A stretch of DNA of 64,000 nt, from assembly GCF_004684935.1 (NCBI RefSeq), contig NZ_SRJD01000011.1, positions 59,494 to 123,493 of the forward strand, written 5' to 3'. Positions 18,595 to 26,997 of this stretch are shown here, piece after piece. The first letter of the stretch is position 1. Every line of letters begins with the position of its first letter. The notes beneath the pieces are model-generated. The model was given only the letters and a program-made list of their open reading frames with translations, had not been told where the DNA came from and did no database searches. Made by a program: the position numbers and the translations under genes. The DNA comes from Sporolactobacillus shoreae (GTDB lineage Bacteria > Bacillota > Bacilli > Bacillales > Sporolactobacillaceae).

Positions 18595-18623
18595 ATCATA
18601 CAAGGGGGATGAGGAAAATTCAA
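18595..18623 (-). promoter_or_regulatory. Sigma-A promoter of trpE(G)
   Basis: Minus-strand TTGAAT (18623-18618), a 17-bp spacer and TATGAT (18600-18595). The start would be near 18588, just before the (G/U)AG repeats. Confidence 0.75.
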
Positions 18624-18784
18624 TAGTGTAAAATGTATGCGTGATATTTGTTTAATAATAATAGCGTGTTAGATGTAGCTTCCGTATCCACGGCGTTTTC
18701 TCGTCTGTGCGGGAACCCTTGATCAATCAAAATTTATTAATTGTTCATTAGACTACTATTTTTGAAGGAACAATGGCCATCAAG

Positions 18785-18843
18785 AAAAAAGGCGACCCGA
18801 ATTCATTTTCTGAATTTCTGAGTCGCCTTTTTTGTTACAGCTC
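18785..18843 (-). terminator. Bidirectional terminator downstream of the yceI-like gene
   Basis: AAAAAAGGCGAC (18785-18796) pairs with GTCGCCTTTTTT (18832-18843), with an inner GAATTC/GAATTT pairing. It should end the minus-strand unit that stops at 18933. Nothing was recognised between 18624 and 18784. Confidence 0.75.
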
Positions 18844-18932
18844 TTAAATTTTATTTGAAAAATCGTAGCTTTTTCAGTTGTTTCCTGTAATTCCTTATTG
18901 CACACATGTATTTAATAGCTCTGCACAGATTT

Positions 18933-19463
18933 TTAAGCAGCAGGGCTCTGTGTGATTTCGGCATCGACAGTAATCTTGATTTTGTTTCCGACAACGAGGC
19001 TGCCGTTGGCCAGAGCCTGGCTCCAGGTCAGTCCGAAGTCGCGGCGGTCAATGGAGAAGGAGAGGCTGGCCCCGCTCCGTTTCAGGCCGTATGGATCGTC
19101 GATTGGTGCACCGACTTCAGCGTCAAAAGAGATCGGTTTAGTGATGCCCTTGATTGTCAGTTCTCCTTCAATGGCGTAATCTTCACCGTCTTCGCTTGTA
19201 ACTGATGTCGACACGAAGTGAACTTCCGGGAACTTTTCTGCATCAAAGAAATCGGCGCTCTTCAGGTGATTGTCGCGGTCCCCGTTTCTGGTTGTAATGC
19301 TGCCAACCTCGATAATTGCGTCAATCGCGGTGATCTTGCCGCTTTCATCTGTCGTCACAGTGCCTTTTGTTGTCTCGAAGTTTCCCCTGACGTTTGAGAG
19401 ACCCATATGTTTCACCGCAAATGCTGTCTCCGTGTGTGCTGTATCAATTGTCCAATTTGCCAT
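18933..19463 (-). CDS. YceI family lipid-binding-like protein
   Basis: 176 residues of the YceI lipocalin-like beta-barrel family, some members of which bind polyisoprenoid chains. The family pattern is clear: N-terminal WTIDTAHTETAFAVKHMGLSNVRG, then GDRDNHLKSADFFDAEKFPE near residue 60 and SFSIDRRDFGLTW near 145. There is no signal peptide, so it is probably cytosolic, as in other Firmicutes. AAAGGAGAGG precedes the ATG. It lies 58 nt after the YwnB-like gene on the same strand and may share its transcript. Confidence 0.9.
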   Translation of the reverse strand: MANWTIDTAHTETAFAVKHMGLSNVRGNFETTKGTVTTDESGKITAIDAIIEVGSITTRNGDRDNHLKSADFFDAEKFPEVHFVSTSVTSEDGEDYAIEGELTIKGITKPISFDAEVGAPIDDPYGLKRSGASLSFSIDRRDFGLTWSQALANGSLVVGNKIKITVDAEITQSPAA

Positions 19464-19521
19464 GTAAATCCTCTCCTTTTAAAATCCTTGTTTTTTTATG
19501 TTTGACGCGTCTCCGGGCTGA

Positions 19522-20160
19522 TTACTCAGATTCGGAGACGACGGTAAAACGCTCATTCAAATGTTCCGGCTTTTCTATTTCATCAACCAGCGCAGCGGCG
19601 TAATCCTCATAGCTGACATAGCTTTGCCCGCTGGAATTGACGAGCAGGCGGTTTAAGCCTGTTTCGTAATGTCCGGTCCGTTTTCCAAGGGCGAAGATCG
19701 CCGAGGGGCTCAGGAAGGTCCAGTTCAGGTGTTCTGATTGCTGCAGATCCTCCAGACTTTTGGCCTGTTTAGAGGCTGTTTCATAAAACTGTTTTGGAAA
19801 ATCAGGTGTATCAACCACTCGGATTGTCTCAGCTTCATCAGCATAAAGGCTGCCGGCGCCGCCAACCACAATCAGGCGTGTATTTTCCACTCCGGATAGC
19901 GCCTTGACCAGGACTTTGCCCGCTTCAATATGAAGATTCTCCATTCCTGCGGGTGCAGAAAAAGCATTGACGACGACATCAAAAGTTTCAAGATCACTTC
20001 GGGTTAATTCAAGAATGTCTTTCTGAAGATAAGGAATACTTTGATCATCCAGTTTTTCTGGATGACGGACGATTGCAGTGACCTGATGACCGCGATTCCT
20101 CGCCTCATTCAGAATCCGTGATCCCGCTTTGCCAGCGGCTCCGATAATTGCGATTTTCAA
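19522..20160 (-). CDS. NAD(P)-binding oxidoreductase, YwnB-like
   Basis: 212-residue atypical short-chain dehydrogenase with the N-terminal nucleotide-binding loop GAAGKAGSRI (residues 7-16) and central VVVNAFSAP and VVGGAGSLY strands; SDR_a5/NmrA-like members act on flavins, quinones or serve as sensors. TTG start 9 nt after AAGGAGG. In B. subtilis ywnA (Rrf2) and ywnB are neighbours, and the same pair is seen here. A perfect inverted repeat at 20182-20200 lies directly upstream. Confidence 0.82.
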   Translation of the reverse strand: MKIAIIGAAGKAGSRILNEARNRGHQVTAIVRHPEKLDDQSIPYLQKDILELTRSDLETFDVVVNAFSAPAGMENLHIEAGKVLVKALSGVENTRLIVVGGAGSLYADEAETIRVVDTPDFPKQFYETASKQAKSLEDLQQSEHLNWTFLSPSAIFALGKRTGHYETGLNRLLVNSSGQSYVSYEDYAAALVDEIEKPEHLNERFTVVSESE

Positions 20161-20181
20161 ATTTTTTTACCTCCTTATTGT

Positions 20182-20200
20182 TGTAACCGTTCCAGTTACA
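20182..20200 (-). promoter_or_regulatory. Probable Rrf2 operator upstream of the ywnB-like gene
   Basis: TGTAAC-N7-GTTACA is a perfect inverted repeat. Its architecture matches TGTAAC-N7-ATTACA over the promoter of the adjacent Rrf2 gene (20648-20666), so both are probably bound by the same protein. Confidence 0.6.
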
Positions 20201-20217
20201 TTACGGCCATAACAAGA

Positions 20218-20634
20218 TCATCCTTCGCTAAAAAGGTGATCCATAATGCCTTGAATGTTCTGGCCGGCGAGTTTCTTTTCGAGGGCTGACTGCGCACCGT
20301 GAAATGCCTCATCAAGCACCGCGTTAATGCGTTTCCCAACGGGACAATGCGGATTGGGATTTTCATGAACCGCAAACAATTCTTCGTCCGGCTCCACAGC
20401 TCTGTAGACATTGAGCAAAGTGATATCAGACGGGGATCTCGAAAGTGACGCTCCGGCTTTGCCAACTTGTGTCTGGATCAGTCCGGCTTTTCTGAGCATC
20501 CCAAGAATCCTGCGTATCACAACCGGATTGGTGTTAACACTTGACGCGATATAATCGGAAGGCAGATCGTCGTGCGGTTTGGAAGCGATCAGCGCCAGGA
20601 TGTGAATGGCTACGGCGACTCGACTGTTGATCAT
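20218..20634 (-). CDS. Rrf2 family transcriptional regulator, YwnA-like
   Basis: 138-residue winged-helix repressor. The N-terminal helix-turn-helix region reads INSRVAVAIHILALIAS then VNTNPVVIRRILGMLRKAGLI, typical of Rrf2. Only one cysteine is present (HCPVG near residue 95), so it cannot hold an Fe-S cluster with the usual three cysteines and fits the YwnA/HypR-like redox or unknown-signal group. Start ATG 20634 is chosen because GGTGAGGAAA precedes it; an in-frame GTG 12 nt upstream would overlap that site. It likely represses itself and the ywnB-like gene. Confidence 0.85.
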   Translation of the reverse strand: MINSRVAVAIHILALIASKPHDDLPSDYIASSVNTNPVVIRRILGMLRKAGLIQTQVGKAGASLSRSPSDITLLNVYRAVEPDEELFAVHENPNPHCPVGKRINAVLDEAFHGAQSALEKKLAGQNIQGIMDHLFSEG

Positions 20635-20644
20635 TTTCCTCACC

Positions 20645-20683
20645 ACCTGTAACTATTTTAATTACAGGTTAATCATTTGTCAA
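20645..20683 (-). promoter_or_regulatory. Promoter and autoregulatory operator of the Rrf2 gene
   Basis: Minus-strand consensus TTGACA (20683-20678), 17-bp spacer, TAAAAT (20660-20655). The perfect inverted repeat ACCTGTAA-N9-TTACAGGT (20645-20669) covers the -10 element, the usual position for autorepression. Confidence 0.75.
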
Positions 20684-20716
20684 CACTTTGTCACATTTTT
20701 TAAAAATGAATGTGGG

Positions 20717-21391
20717 TCACGTACGTGCTATTGTTTCGATATGCCCATCGGGATAGCCGATCAGCACTTTATCGGTCATGTCGACAAATAACCCGTGTTC
20801 CACAATGCCTGTCACATGATCCAATTCATCCGCCAGGGCCGCAGCATTCTGAATTTTTTCAAGATGCAGGTCAAGGATATAGTGACCTGCATCAGTAATA
20901 AATGGTTCTCCGGTTTCATTCCGGCGGAGCGCGGGATGGTACTGCTTGTTTTCCATGAGAGCCTGTACCTTTTTCCAGCCGAAAGGAATGACTTCAACAG
21001 GTAGGGGAAAATGGCCGAGCTGTTCCACCTTTTTTCGATCATCCACGATCCAGATCCGTTTCTCTGAAGCTTTAGCCACCAGTTTTTCATAGAGAAGCGC
21101 ACCGCCGCCGCCTTTGATACCGTCAAGAGAGGGATCACATTCATCCGCTCCGTCGATTGTTACATCAATCCGGCTGACGCTGTTCAAGGAAACCATTGGA
21201 ATGTTCCATTCCTTTGCCAGTGCTACCGTTTTTTCTGAAGTAGCTACACCGGTGACAGACAGCCCGTCGGCCATCTTTTCGGCCAGCGCCTGAAGAAAAT
21301 AATAAACGGTCGATCCTGTACCTAGGCCTACCGTCATGCCATCGCTGATTTCATCAATTGCTTTTCGTCCCGCTGCCTCTTTGCCGTTCAT
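20717..21391 (-). CDS. rpiA: Ribose-5-phosphate isomerase A
   Basis: Interconverts ribose-5-phosphate and ribulose-5-phosphate in the pentose phosphate pathway. GLGTGSTVYYF (about residues 22-32), the DGADE motif with catalytic Asp near 85, and KGGGGALLYEKL near 98 identify the RpiA family, which is structurally unrelated to the RpiB usual in Bacillus. I chose the ATG at 21391 (224 residues) because it has GGGTGA upstream; the ATG at 21409 would begin only ~12 nt after the predicted transcript start. Confidence 0.94.
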   Translation of the reverse strand: MNGKEAAGRKAIDEISDGMTVGLGTGSTVYYFLQALAEKMADGLSVTGVATSEKTVALAKEWNIPMVSLNSVSRIDVTIDGADECDPSLDGIKGGGGALLYEKLVAKASEKRIWIVDDRKKVEQLGHFPLPVEVIPFGWKKVQALMENKQYHPALRRNETGEPFITDAGHYILDLHLEKIQNAAALADELDHVTGIVEHGLFVDMTDKVLIGYPDGHIETIART

Positions 21392-21427
21392 AAAAATCAC
21401 CCGATCCATAATTTTTCGTCTAAAAAC

Positions 21428-21456
21428 ATTGTATTTCCTGCGGCTATAACCGTCAA
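21428..21456 (-). promoter_or_regulatory. Sigma-A promoter of rpiA
   Basis: Minus-strand TTGACG (21456-21451), 17-bp spacer, TACAAT (21433-21428), upstream of rpiA and downstream of the PTS terminator. Confidence 0.75.
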
Positions 21457-21462
21457 GAAACG

Positions 21463-21500
21463 CGAAAATGCCGCCCCCTTTTCAGGCACGGCATTCCGCA
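21463..21500 (-). terminator. Probable terminator of the PTS operon
   Basis: Read on the minus strand, AATGCCG pairs with CGGCATT (21489-21495 with 21467-21473) and is followed by TTTCGCG. The T run is short, so read-through to rpiA is possible. Confidence 0.5.
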
Positions 21501-21509
21501 GCATTGAAA

Positions 21510-21851
21510 TTATTTATTTTCCAGAGCTTCAACCCGTTTTTCAAGTTTCGCGATCAGTTCATAATTTGCAATGATGCGCTTGATCAGATTCAGTTCAGCC
21601 TGAGCCGTCATAACGTGATCCTGCGCATGAACCATTAGGAAGCTGGGTGTATGGCCGTCGTTTGCACTCCGGATTGTCTCGGTTTGCCATTTATGACCTT
21701 GCAGGAATTCCTGCTCCGCGGCATCAATGTGTTTCTGTGCTTCATCGAAATCAAAATCTTCCGCGGCATCCAGCGCTTCATAAGCTTCCCCGCGGGCATT
21801 TCCGCCATGGAGAATCAGCTGGAAAACCGCTGCTTCAGATTGATCGGTCAT
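21510..21851 (-). CDS. PTS lactose/cellobiose-type enzyme IIA
   Basis: Cytosolic phosphocarrier that receives phosphate from HPr and passes it to IIB. 113 residues, all-helical, with the conserved HGGNARGEAYEAL near residue 15 and the active region MVHAQDHVMTAQ (His75 or His79 phosphorylated). Last gene of the minus-strand operon, 35 nt after IIC. The Lac family covers lactose, cellobiose, lichenan and chitobiose; no glycosidase gene is nearby to decide the substrate. Confidence 0.92.
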   Translation of the reverse strand: MTDQSEAAVFQLILHGGNARGEAYEALDAAEDFDFDEAQKHIDAAEQEFLQGHKWQTETIRSANDGHTPSFLMVHAQDHVMTAQAELNLIKRIIANYELIAKLEKRVEALENK

Positions 21852-21886
21852 TTTTCATCCTCCGTTCTCATCAATTGTATATCCGA

Positions 21887-23197
21887 TTATTTTGCTTCGG
21901 CTACTTCTTCAGCGCTTTCTTTTTCTTGGTTCACCAGCTGTGCTTCATATTTCTTGAAGAATGGGTAATAAATTACTGCTGCGATGGCGGCATCAATAAT
22001 CTGGATTAGCCCGGCGAAGAAGTGTCCGCCTGTCGCGATAAATCCACCAAGGAAAATCGGAACAGTGAACGGCGGCTGAATGATGACCGGAGGAAGCGCG
22101 CCTGTTGCAAACAGGATGTAATTCAGTGTGACAATGATGGTCGGGCCAAGAACGAACGGAATGAGCATAATCGGGTTCAGTACGATCGGCAGCCCGAAAA
22201 GGATCGGTTCGTTGATATTGAACAGTGTCGGAATAATCGCGGTACGTCCGATCTGTTTGATCTGCTTGGATGCTGAGAACAGCATGAAGAGTGCTAAACC
22301 AAAAGTTGCGCCGGAACCGCCGATATGAGCGAACATATGGAAGAACGGTTCAACAACGATACCGTGAGCGGGCTGGCCAGCGGCAACCGCTTTGGCATTA
22401 TCCGCCAGGTTGCTCATCCAGAAAGGATAGACAACAGAAGAGACGACGTTCATGCCATGAATACCCATGAACCAGAGCAGGAGCATCAGAAGAATCATGC
22501 CAAGAGCTGCAGGATACGAGTTTGATGCTGAGACCAAAGGCTTGAAGAGTTCGAGAACAGCTTGTGGAATCGTGATGTGAAAATTCGCCCAAGTGATCCA
22601 TTCAAGTGCCCATACGAGCGGCAGAGTAATCATGAAAGGTACGAGGGCACGGAAAACACGCATAACATACGGCGGAACTCCAGCAGGCATTTCAAAAGCG
22701 AAACCTTTGCTGATCAGGAAGCGCATGAATTCAGTCGTCAGAATACCGAGAATGATGGCGACGAACAGCCCCTGGCCGCCCAGATAGTTGAGCACATCGC
22801 CAAAAGGAACTTTAGTAATATCCGTCACAGGAAATGCGGTCATGAAGAAAGCGAGCATGGAAAGCATACCGGACATAACAGAGTCAAGTTCGCGGCGTTC
22901 GCCCAAGCTGTAGCCGACACCGAAAGCGACGGTAACAGCCATAATACCGAATGTTAAGTTAAAAGGAAACATAATCTGTGGAGCGATCGGTGTAACCGCG
23001 TTGGCCCACGCATGTATGATCGGCCAGTCAACCGAGGTCGGCGGATTGGCGACAATCAGGAACAGTGCTCCGGTCAGGATTACAGGAAGTGCGAAAATAA
23101 CGAATGCATCACGGATGGACTGCAGATAAATATTCTGGGCCATCTTCCCAAGAGGCCCCATGAATTTGTCTTCCAGCCAATTAATTACGCCGTTCAT
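21887..23197 (-). CDS. PTS cellobiose-type enzyme IIC permease
   Basis: Membrane channel component of a Lac-family sugar PTS, 436 residues with about ten membrane segments. It has NEPILFGLPIVLNP near 325, the family hallmark loop, and GIHGMNV near 250, involved in sugar binding. ATG start preceded by GGGGGAA. Most similar in character to CelB/LicC-type permeases, so a beta-glucoside such as cellobiose is a likely substrate, but this is inferred. Confidence 0.93.
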   Translation of the reverse strand: MNGVINWLEDKFMGPLGKMAQNIYLQSIRDAFVIFALPVILTGALFLIVANPPTSVDWPIIHAWANAVTPIAPQIMFPFNLTFGIMAVTVAFGVGYSLGERRELDSVMSGMLSMLAFFMTAFPVTDITKVPFGDVLNYLGGQGLFVAIILGILTTEFMRFLISKGFAFEMPAGVPPYVMRVFRALVPFMITLPLVWALEWITWANFHITIPQAVLELFKPLVSASNSYPAALGMILLMLLLWFMGIHGMNVVSSVVYPFWMSNLADNAKAVAAGQPAHGIVVEPFFHMFAHIGGSGATFGLALFMLFSASKQIKQIGRTAIIPTLFNINEPILFGLPIVLNPIMLIPFVLGPTIIVTLNYILFATGALPPVIIQPPFTVPIFLGGFIATGGHFFAGLIQIIDAAIAAVIYYPFFKKYEAQLVNQEKESAEEVAEAK

Positions 23198-23222
23198 AGT
23201 TACTTCCCCCCACTAGAAAAAT

Positions 23223-23543
23223 TTATTTTTTTAGAATGGCAAGCACCTGATCAAGAACCTTGTCACCGTCCATCAGACCAAATGCACGTTGATCGACGAG
23301 TTCAACCGGAACATGGTTTTCATCACCGATTTTGGTTACTTCTTTTTTGAGATGGCGTACCTGGGGCTCTAGAAGCGCGACATCATATTCTGATGCTTTT
23401 TTCTTGAATTCCCCAGTGCCACCCGCGTCCGCTTTCAACTCGATATTTCTTTTCTGTGCGGCTTTTTCAACTTGAACCGCAAGCTGGCTGGAAGTTGCCC
23501 CCCAGCTGCAGAGAATGATCAGTCTGATGGGTTCACTCATCAT
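23223..23543 (-). CDS. PTS lactose/cellobiose-type enzyme IIB
   Basis: Carries phosphate on a cysteine to the sugar at IIC. 106 residues; the phosphocysteine is Cys12 in IILCSWGATSSQ, where SAGMSTS is more usual after the cysteine, a mild departure from consensus. ATG follows AGGGGG. It is 25 nt upstream of the IIC gene. Confidence 0.9.
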   Translation of the reverse strand: MMSEPIRLIILCSWGATSSQLAVQVEKAAQKRNIELKADAGGTGEFKKKASEYDVALLEPQVRHLKKEVTKIGDENHVPVELVDQRAFGLMDGDKVLDQVLAILKK

Positions 23544-23628
23544 TAATACCCCCTAAAAATGCGTATTTTATAAATAAGAGCTTCGGCTGATAGACAAAGA
23601 AGGGTCAACACGTCATGAAAAATAATGG

Positions 23629-23865
23629 CTATTTTCGATTTACAGCTCTTTTTGCAAAAATAGTCTTTGCCATGGCATCAATGCGTTTGTAATTGCGGAA
23701 AATCCACTGGCTGAACCATGTTGCCAGAAAAAAAACGATCGCAAAGCTTGCACCGAACAAGAGCAACGCCAGACTGTGCGGCTGTTTCATCAGCACGCTG
23801 AAAAGACCGTATCCGACCCAAATAATAGCGAAAACGCTAACATAAAATTTGGCAAATCTGCTCAT
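23629..23865 (-). CDS. Small two-helix membrane protein, first gene of the sigma-54 PTS operon
   Basis: 78 residues with two membrane helices (about 9-26 and 33-54) and a very basic C-terminal tail (RNYKRIDAMAKTIFAKRAVNRK spans its last 22 residues). The ATG at 23865 has GGAGG at correct distance; an in-frame GTG three codons earlier has none. It lies between the sigma-54 promoter and IIB, so it should be induced with the PTS. Function unknown. Confidence 0.6.
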   Translation of the reverse strand: MSRFAKFYVSVFAIIWVGYGLFSVLMKQPHSLALLLFGASFAIVFFLATWFSQWIFRNYKRIDAMAKTIFAKRAVNRK

Positions 23866-23907
23866 GTTCCTCACCTCCTCTGTCTATTTGCCGTACACAT
23901 TATGACA

Positions 23908-23924
23908 AGCAAGTTCCATGCCAA
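23908..23924 (-). promoter_or_regulatory. Sigma-54 (-24/-12) promoter of the PTS operon
   Basis: The minus strand reads TTGGCATGGAACTTGCT, matching YTGGCAYG-N4-TTGCW, with GG and GC at the invariant spacing. It stands 43 nt before the small membrane gene and next to a gene for a sigma-54 activator, which makes the match convincing. Confidence 0.85.
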
Positions 23925-23945
23925 GTGGAGCGAGGAAACCAGCGA

Positions 23946-23958
23946 GGAAAACGTTTCC
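23946..23958. promoter_or_regulatory. Possible CcpA cre site
   Basis: The near-palindrome GGAAAACGTTTCC lies between the candidate enhancer and the sigma-54 promoter. It has the central ANCGNT-type core of cre sites but lacks the usual outer T and A. Catabolite control of such PTS operons is common. Confidence 0.35.
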
Positions 23959-24026
23959 TTGAAAATGGCGTTTTAAAGGCAAAAAAAAGGAGAAAGTTTC
24001 TGAAAGAATTTCGGAAATCTTTTCCC

Positions 24027-24049
24027 TGCACAGATGAGCAAACTGTGCA
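24027..24049. promoter_or_regulatory. Candidate enhancer for the sigma-54 activator
   Basis: The perfect inverted repeat TGCACAG-N9-CTGTGCA lies about 105-125 bp upstream of the sigma-54 promoter, and a further half-site TGCACAG is at 24090-24096. This is the normal place for upstream activating sequences of LevR/CelR proteins, whose gene ends at 24101. Confidence 0.55.
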
Positions 24050-24100
24050 TCATAGATTATAAACGTGTGTAATCGCTATCATGATGAACTGCACAGATTA

Positions 24101-26857
24101 TTACTGAGCTTTTCCCAACCTGATTAAGGCATCTGTGAGCCTCCGCGTGAAGCTGACGCTGAATATCGACTCAATCTGACTGAGGAGCGGCTGCCACACG
24201 TCACGATCCTTCTGTGTAACAGAGATTTCGTTATCTTTGTCTTCTTCAGTTATAAGACCGTCAACCGGATCAGATCCCGTCAGGCCGGACTGAATCATCC
24301 GGTCAACCAGACTTCCGAGATGCATCCACATGCCCAGCACTATCTCATTATCCCATTGATAAAGGTTTTTGAGCCGGTTAAAATCGGAAGAAATGGTTCG
24401 GGAAAAAACCAGCGGATTCAAAAAGCGAGTGATCTTTGCGAGCCCTGTTCCGGCCAGCTTGATCAGTTCCTGATCACCGTCAACCGGATCCGGTTCGAGA
24501 GAGTCGGCAGACGTACCGACCGGGCGGGACACTTCCAGCAATTTATGCAGCCGTGTATGTCCGTCATCCGTCAGTAATTCAAGAGCGGGAATAAACGGAA
24601 CATCGTCGAAAGTCACCTGCACCGTACCGACAACCGCAATAATCCGATATTGATTGCGGAAAGTTTCGAGCATCGTCGAATCTTTCGACACCGGATCGAC
24701 TCGGATGGCCCTTACGGCAACATCCCCGTCTTCGGCCGAAAGCTGTTCTTCAAGCCAGTCGTGCAGCAGTTGAGCCGTTCCCTCGCCGGTAAAGCAGACG
24801 GTGACGATCAGTCTCTGTTTTTCTCCGTGATGCTCGGGCAGCTGGCTTTTTGGCGCCAGGGCTATGAAAGCCGACCTTGCCGAGTTGTATACCGTTTCCA
24901 GGCTGTTGTCAGGGATCAGTGATTTCCGTCCTGCCTCGATCAACATGGGAAGGTTGACGTTGGCCAAAGTGCGGATTGGAATACCAAGATCCCGGCTGAG
25001 GGCATCACCCATTGTGACAAGTGAGCCAATATCGACGAGCATCAGTATTCCGGAACTGCCCTTTTGCTGCGTAATCAGCTGCCTGACTTTTTTATAAGTG
25101 ACGCCTGTAGCCTCGGTGAGGGGCATGTCTACCGGACGAATGACGGGGCTACCAAGCAGATAATTGGTCACTTCGGCCATTGAGCTTGCCGTGGACCGCC
25201 CGTGTGTGATCAGATAGACAAGAACGCCGTTATCCCTTTTGTTCTCCGGGAGTGTCGATGCCATCAGGTGGGCAAGCAGTTCTTTCTCGCGGTTGGGGAG
25301 CTGAAGATGGATCCTCTTTTCAAGAAAATCTGCCAGCTTTCCTGCAGCTGTTCGGTAAACCGGTTCGGCGTGAGGTACCGCGGGGAGCGGGGACCGGCTG
25401 CCTTTTTTAGATTGCTGGCGATACGCTTCGAGATGAAGGCCGATGGCGATCAGTTGCTTTGTTCCGTATTCAAAAGGAAAATCATCTCTGAAGTAGAATT
25501 CGGAGTCCCTCAGCGCATCAAGAAGATCATGATCAATAAATCGGACCCACCCGGGCTCAGACTCTAACCTTTTCTCTGAGAGTGATTGGAGTTCTCTGAG
25601 GTAATGGTTGACCGCGAGCTGCATCTCCTGATCTGAAGAAGTATACCGTGAAGAAGGCGATTCTTTTCCTTCCATTGACGCGAGTATCGAGTAGATGTTC
25701 TGAATCGGTATCTTTTCATTCTGGTTTGAAGAAGGGACGAGGTGAGGCGCTTCATTCTCCATATTATTATCTGGCAGGCTGCTCAATACGTGCGGTGGAA
25801 GATCGTCACTTTGGATCGTGACCTTGGCTGTGCCGCCCTGAAGATGACGCATAAACGCGCGCGCGCAGGAAATCTGAATGTCGCTCTTCAGCTGTCCGAT
25901 ATTTCCCGGACAGGCATATTTCAGAAAAGCTCTGCGGCAATGGTCTTCGATCAAAAGCGGCACCTTCATTTTTTTTGCTTCCTGCTTCAGAAAATGGGTC
26001 AGAAAATCCTCGCGCTCCGCATCCGTTCTTTCCCTCAGCGGCGGAATTGATAGTTTGAGGGAAAAACGCCTGAGCAGCGTCGGCAACAAAGTGGACTCAA
26101 GGTTTTCAGTCGTCGCACCGATCAGGATCAGCTTCGCGTGCCGTATGCTGCTCGTTTCGCCGAGTCTCCGATAAAGGCCCTTGTCAATCAGATAAAAAAG
26201 CATTTCCTGGCCGCTCGGGGGGAGGCGGTGAATTTCATCAAGAAAAAGGATTCCGTGATTCGCCTGCTCCACGAGTCCGGCCTCATCGGCAGTTGCACCC
26301 GTGAAGGCACCCTTTTTAATGCCAAATATATGCCCCATGAGCAATTCCGGATTTTGGGCATAATCCGCACAGTTGAACGTGATAAACGGAGCGGGCTTTT
26401 TATTCCAGGGCTGCGCCGCTGCAATCTTTGCAAGATATTCAGCGAAATAGCTCTTTCCGACACCTGTTTCACCGGAAAGAAGAATGTGAAGCCCCTGTTC
26501 AGGATAGAACAGAGCCGCCATCCCCTTCTCGATTATCGGTTTCAGGCTGGCATCAGTCCCGATATACTGCGTCTCCGCATTATCAGGGAAATGGATGACC
26601 AACGGGCGTCCTGATTGAGGTGCGTCTTCCGCCGGAATCTTCGCCTGAGCCGTATTACTTTGCGATGGCAGCCAGTATCGGACAGGCTTGCCCCCCGATT
26701 TTATTAGCTTCCGGCTTTTGGTCAGTTCATTCAGATACCGGCTGGCAGTGGAACGGTCGAGATGCAAAGATTCGGCAAGATCGGCGGCGGTCAAGCCATC
26801 CTTCCAATGATTAATCTGTTGCTGAATCGTTGAATAAATCTGTTCAATTTTCTGCAT
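24101..26857 (-). CDS. Sigma-54-dependent PTS regulator, LevR/CelR/LacR family
   Basis: Activates sigma-54 promoters and is controlled by PTS phosphorylation. Order in 918 residues: N-terminal helix-turn-helix (~20-60), AAA+ domain with Walker A GETGVGKS (~127-134), the sigma-54-contacting GAFTGA (~190) and Walker B LFLDEIH (~210), then PRD1, an EIIA-Man-like domain (LITHGRSTASSMAE), an EIIB-like stretch and PRD2. The start ATG 26857 (MQKIEQIYST) has GGGAG upstream; the 53 codons before it read through promoter and terminator sequence. It should drive the adjacent PTS operon through 24027-24049 and 23908-23924. Confidence 0.93.
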   Translation of the reverse strand: MQKIEQIYSTIQQQINHWKDGLTAADLAESLHLDRSTASRYLNELTKSRKLIKSGGKPVRYWLPSQSNTAQAKIPAEDAPQSGRPLVIHFPDNAETQYIGTDASLKPIIEKGMAALFYPEQGLHILLSGETGVGKSYFAEYLAKIAAAQPWNKKPAPFITFNCADYAQNPELLMGHIFGIKKGAFTGATADEAGLVEQANHGILFLDEIHRLPPSGQEMLFYLIDKGLYRRLGETSSIRHAKLILIGATTENLESTLLPTLLRRFSLKLSIPPLRERTDAEREDFLTHFLKQEAKKMKVPLLIEDHCRRAFLKYACPGNIGQLKSDIQISCARAFMRHLQGGTAKVTIQSDDLPPHVLSSLPDNNMENEAPHLVPSSNQNEKIPIQNIYSILASMEGKESPSSRYTSSDQEMQLAVNHYLRELQSLSEKRLESEPGWVRFIDHDLLDALRDSEFYFRDDFPFEYGTKQLIAIGLHLEAYRQQSKKGSRSPLPAVPHAEPVYRTAAGKLADFLEKRIHLQLPNREKELLAHLMASTLPENKRDNGVLVYLITHGRSTASSMAEVTNYLLGSPVIRPVDMPLTEATGVTYKKVRQLITQQKGSSGILMLVDIGSLVTMGDALSRDLGIPIRTLANVNLPMLIEAGRKSLIPDNSLETVYNSARSAFIALAPKSQLPEHHGEKQRLIVTVCFTGEGTAQLLHDWLEEQLSAEDGDVAVRAIRVDPVSKDSTMLETFRNQYRIIAVVGTVQVTFDDVPFIPALELLTDDGHTRLHKLLEVSRPVGTSADSLEPDPVDGDQELIKLAGTGLAKITRFLNPLVFSRTISSDFNRLKNLYQWDNEIVLGMWMHLGSLVDRMIQSGLTGSDPVDGLITEEDKDNEISVTQKDRDVWQPLLSQIESIFSVSFTRRLTDALIRLGKAQ

Positions 26858-26997
26858 AAATTGCGGCTCCCAACTTATGATAGCGGTTACTTTTTGTGGC
26901 AGGCAATACATGAAGAAACATAACTTCACATTTATTTTATACCATGATAAACGAAAGAATAAAGGACAATGTTTCGAATTAAAAAATAAAGAGAAAT

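Noticed and set aside
20690..20715. CACATT/AATGTG hairpin as rpiA terminator
   Set aside because: No T run follows on the minus strand, so it was not called.
22562..22957. 131-codon plus-strand ORF opposite the PTS IIC gene
   Set aside because: Charged, repetitive product typical of the reverse strand of a membrane-protein gene.
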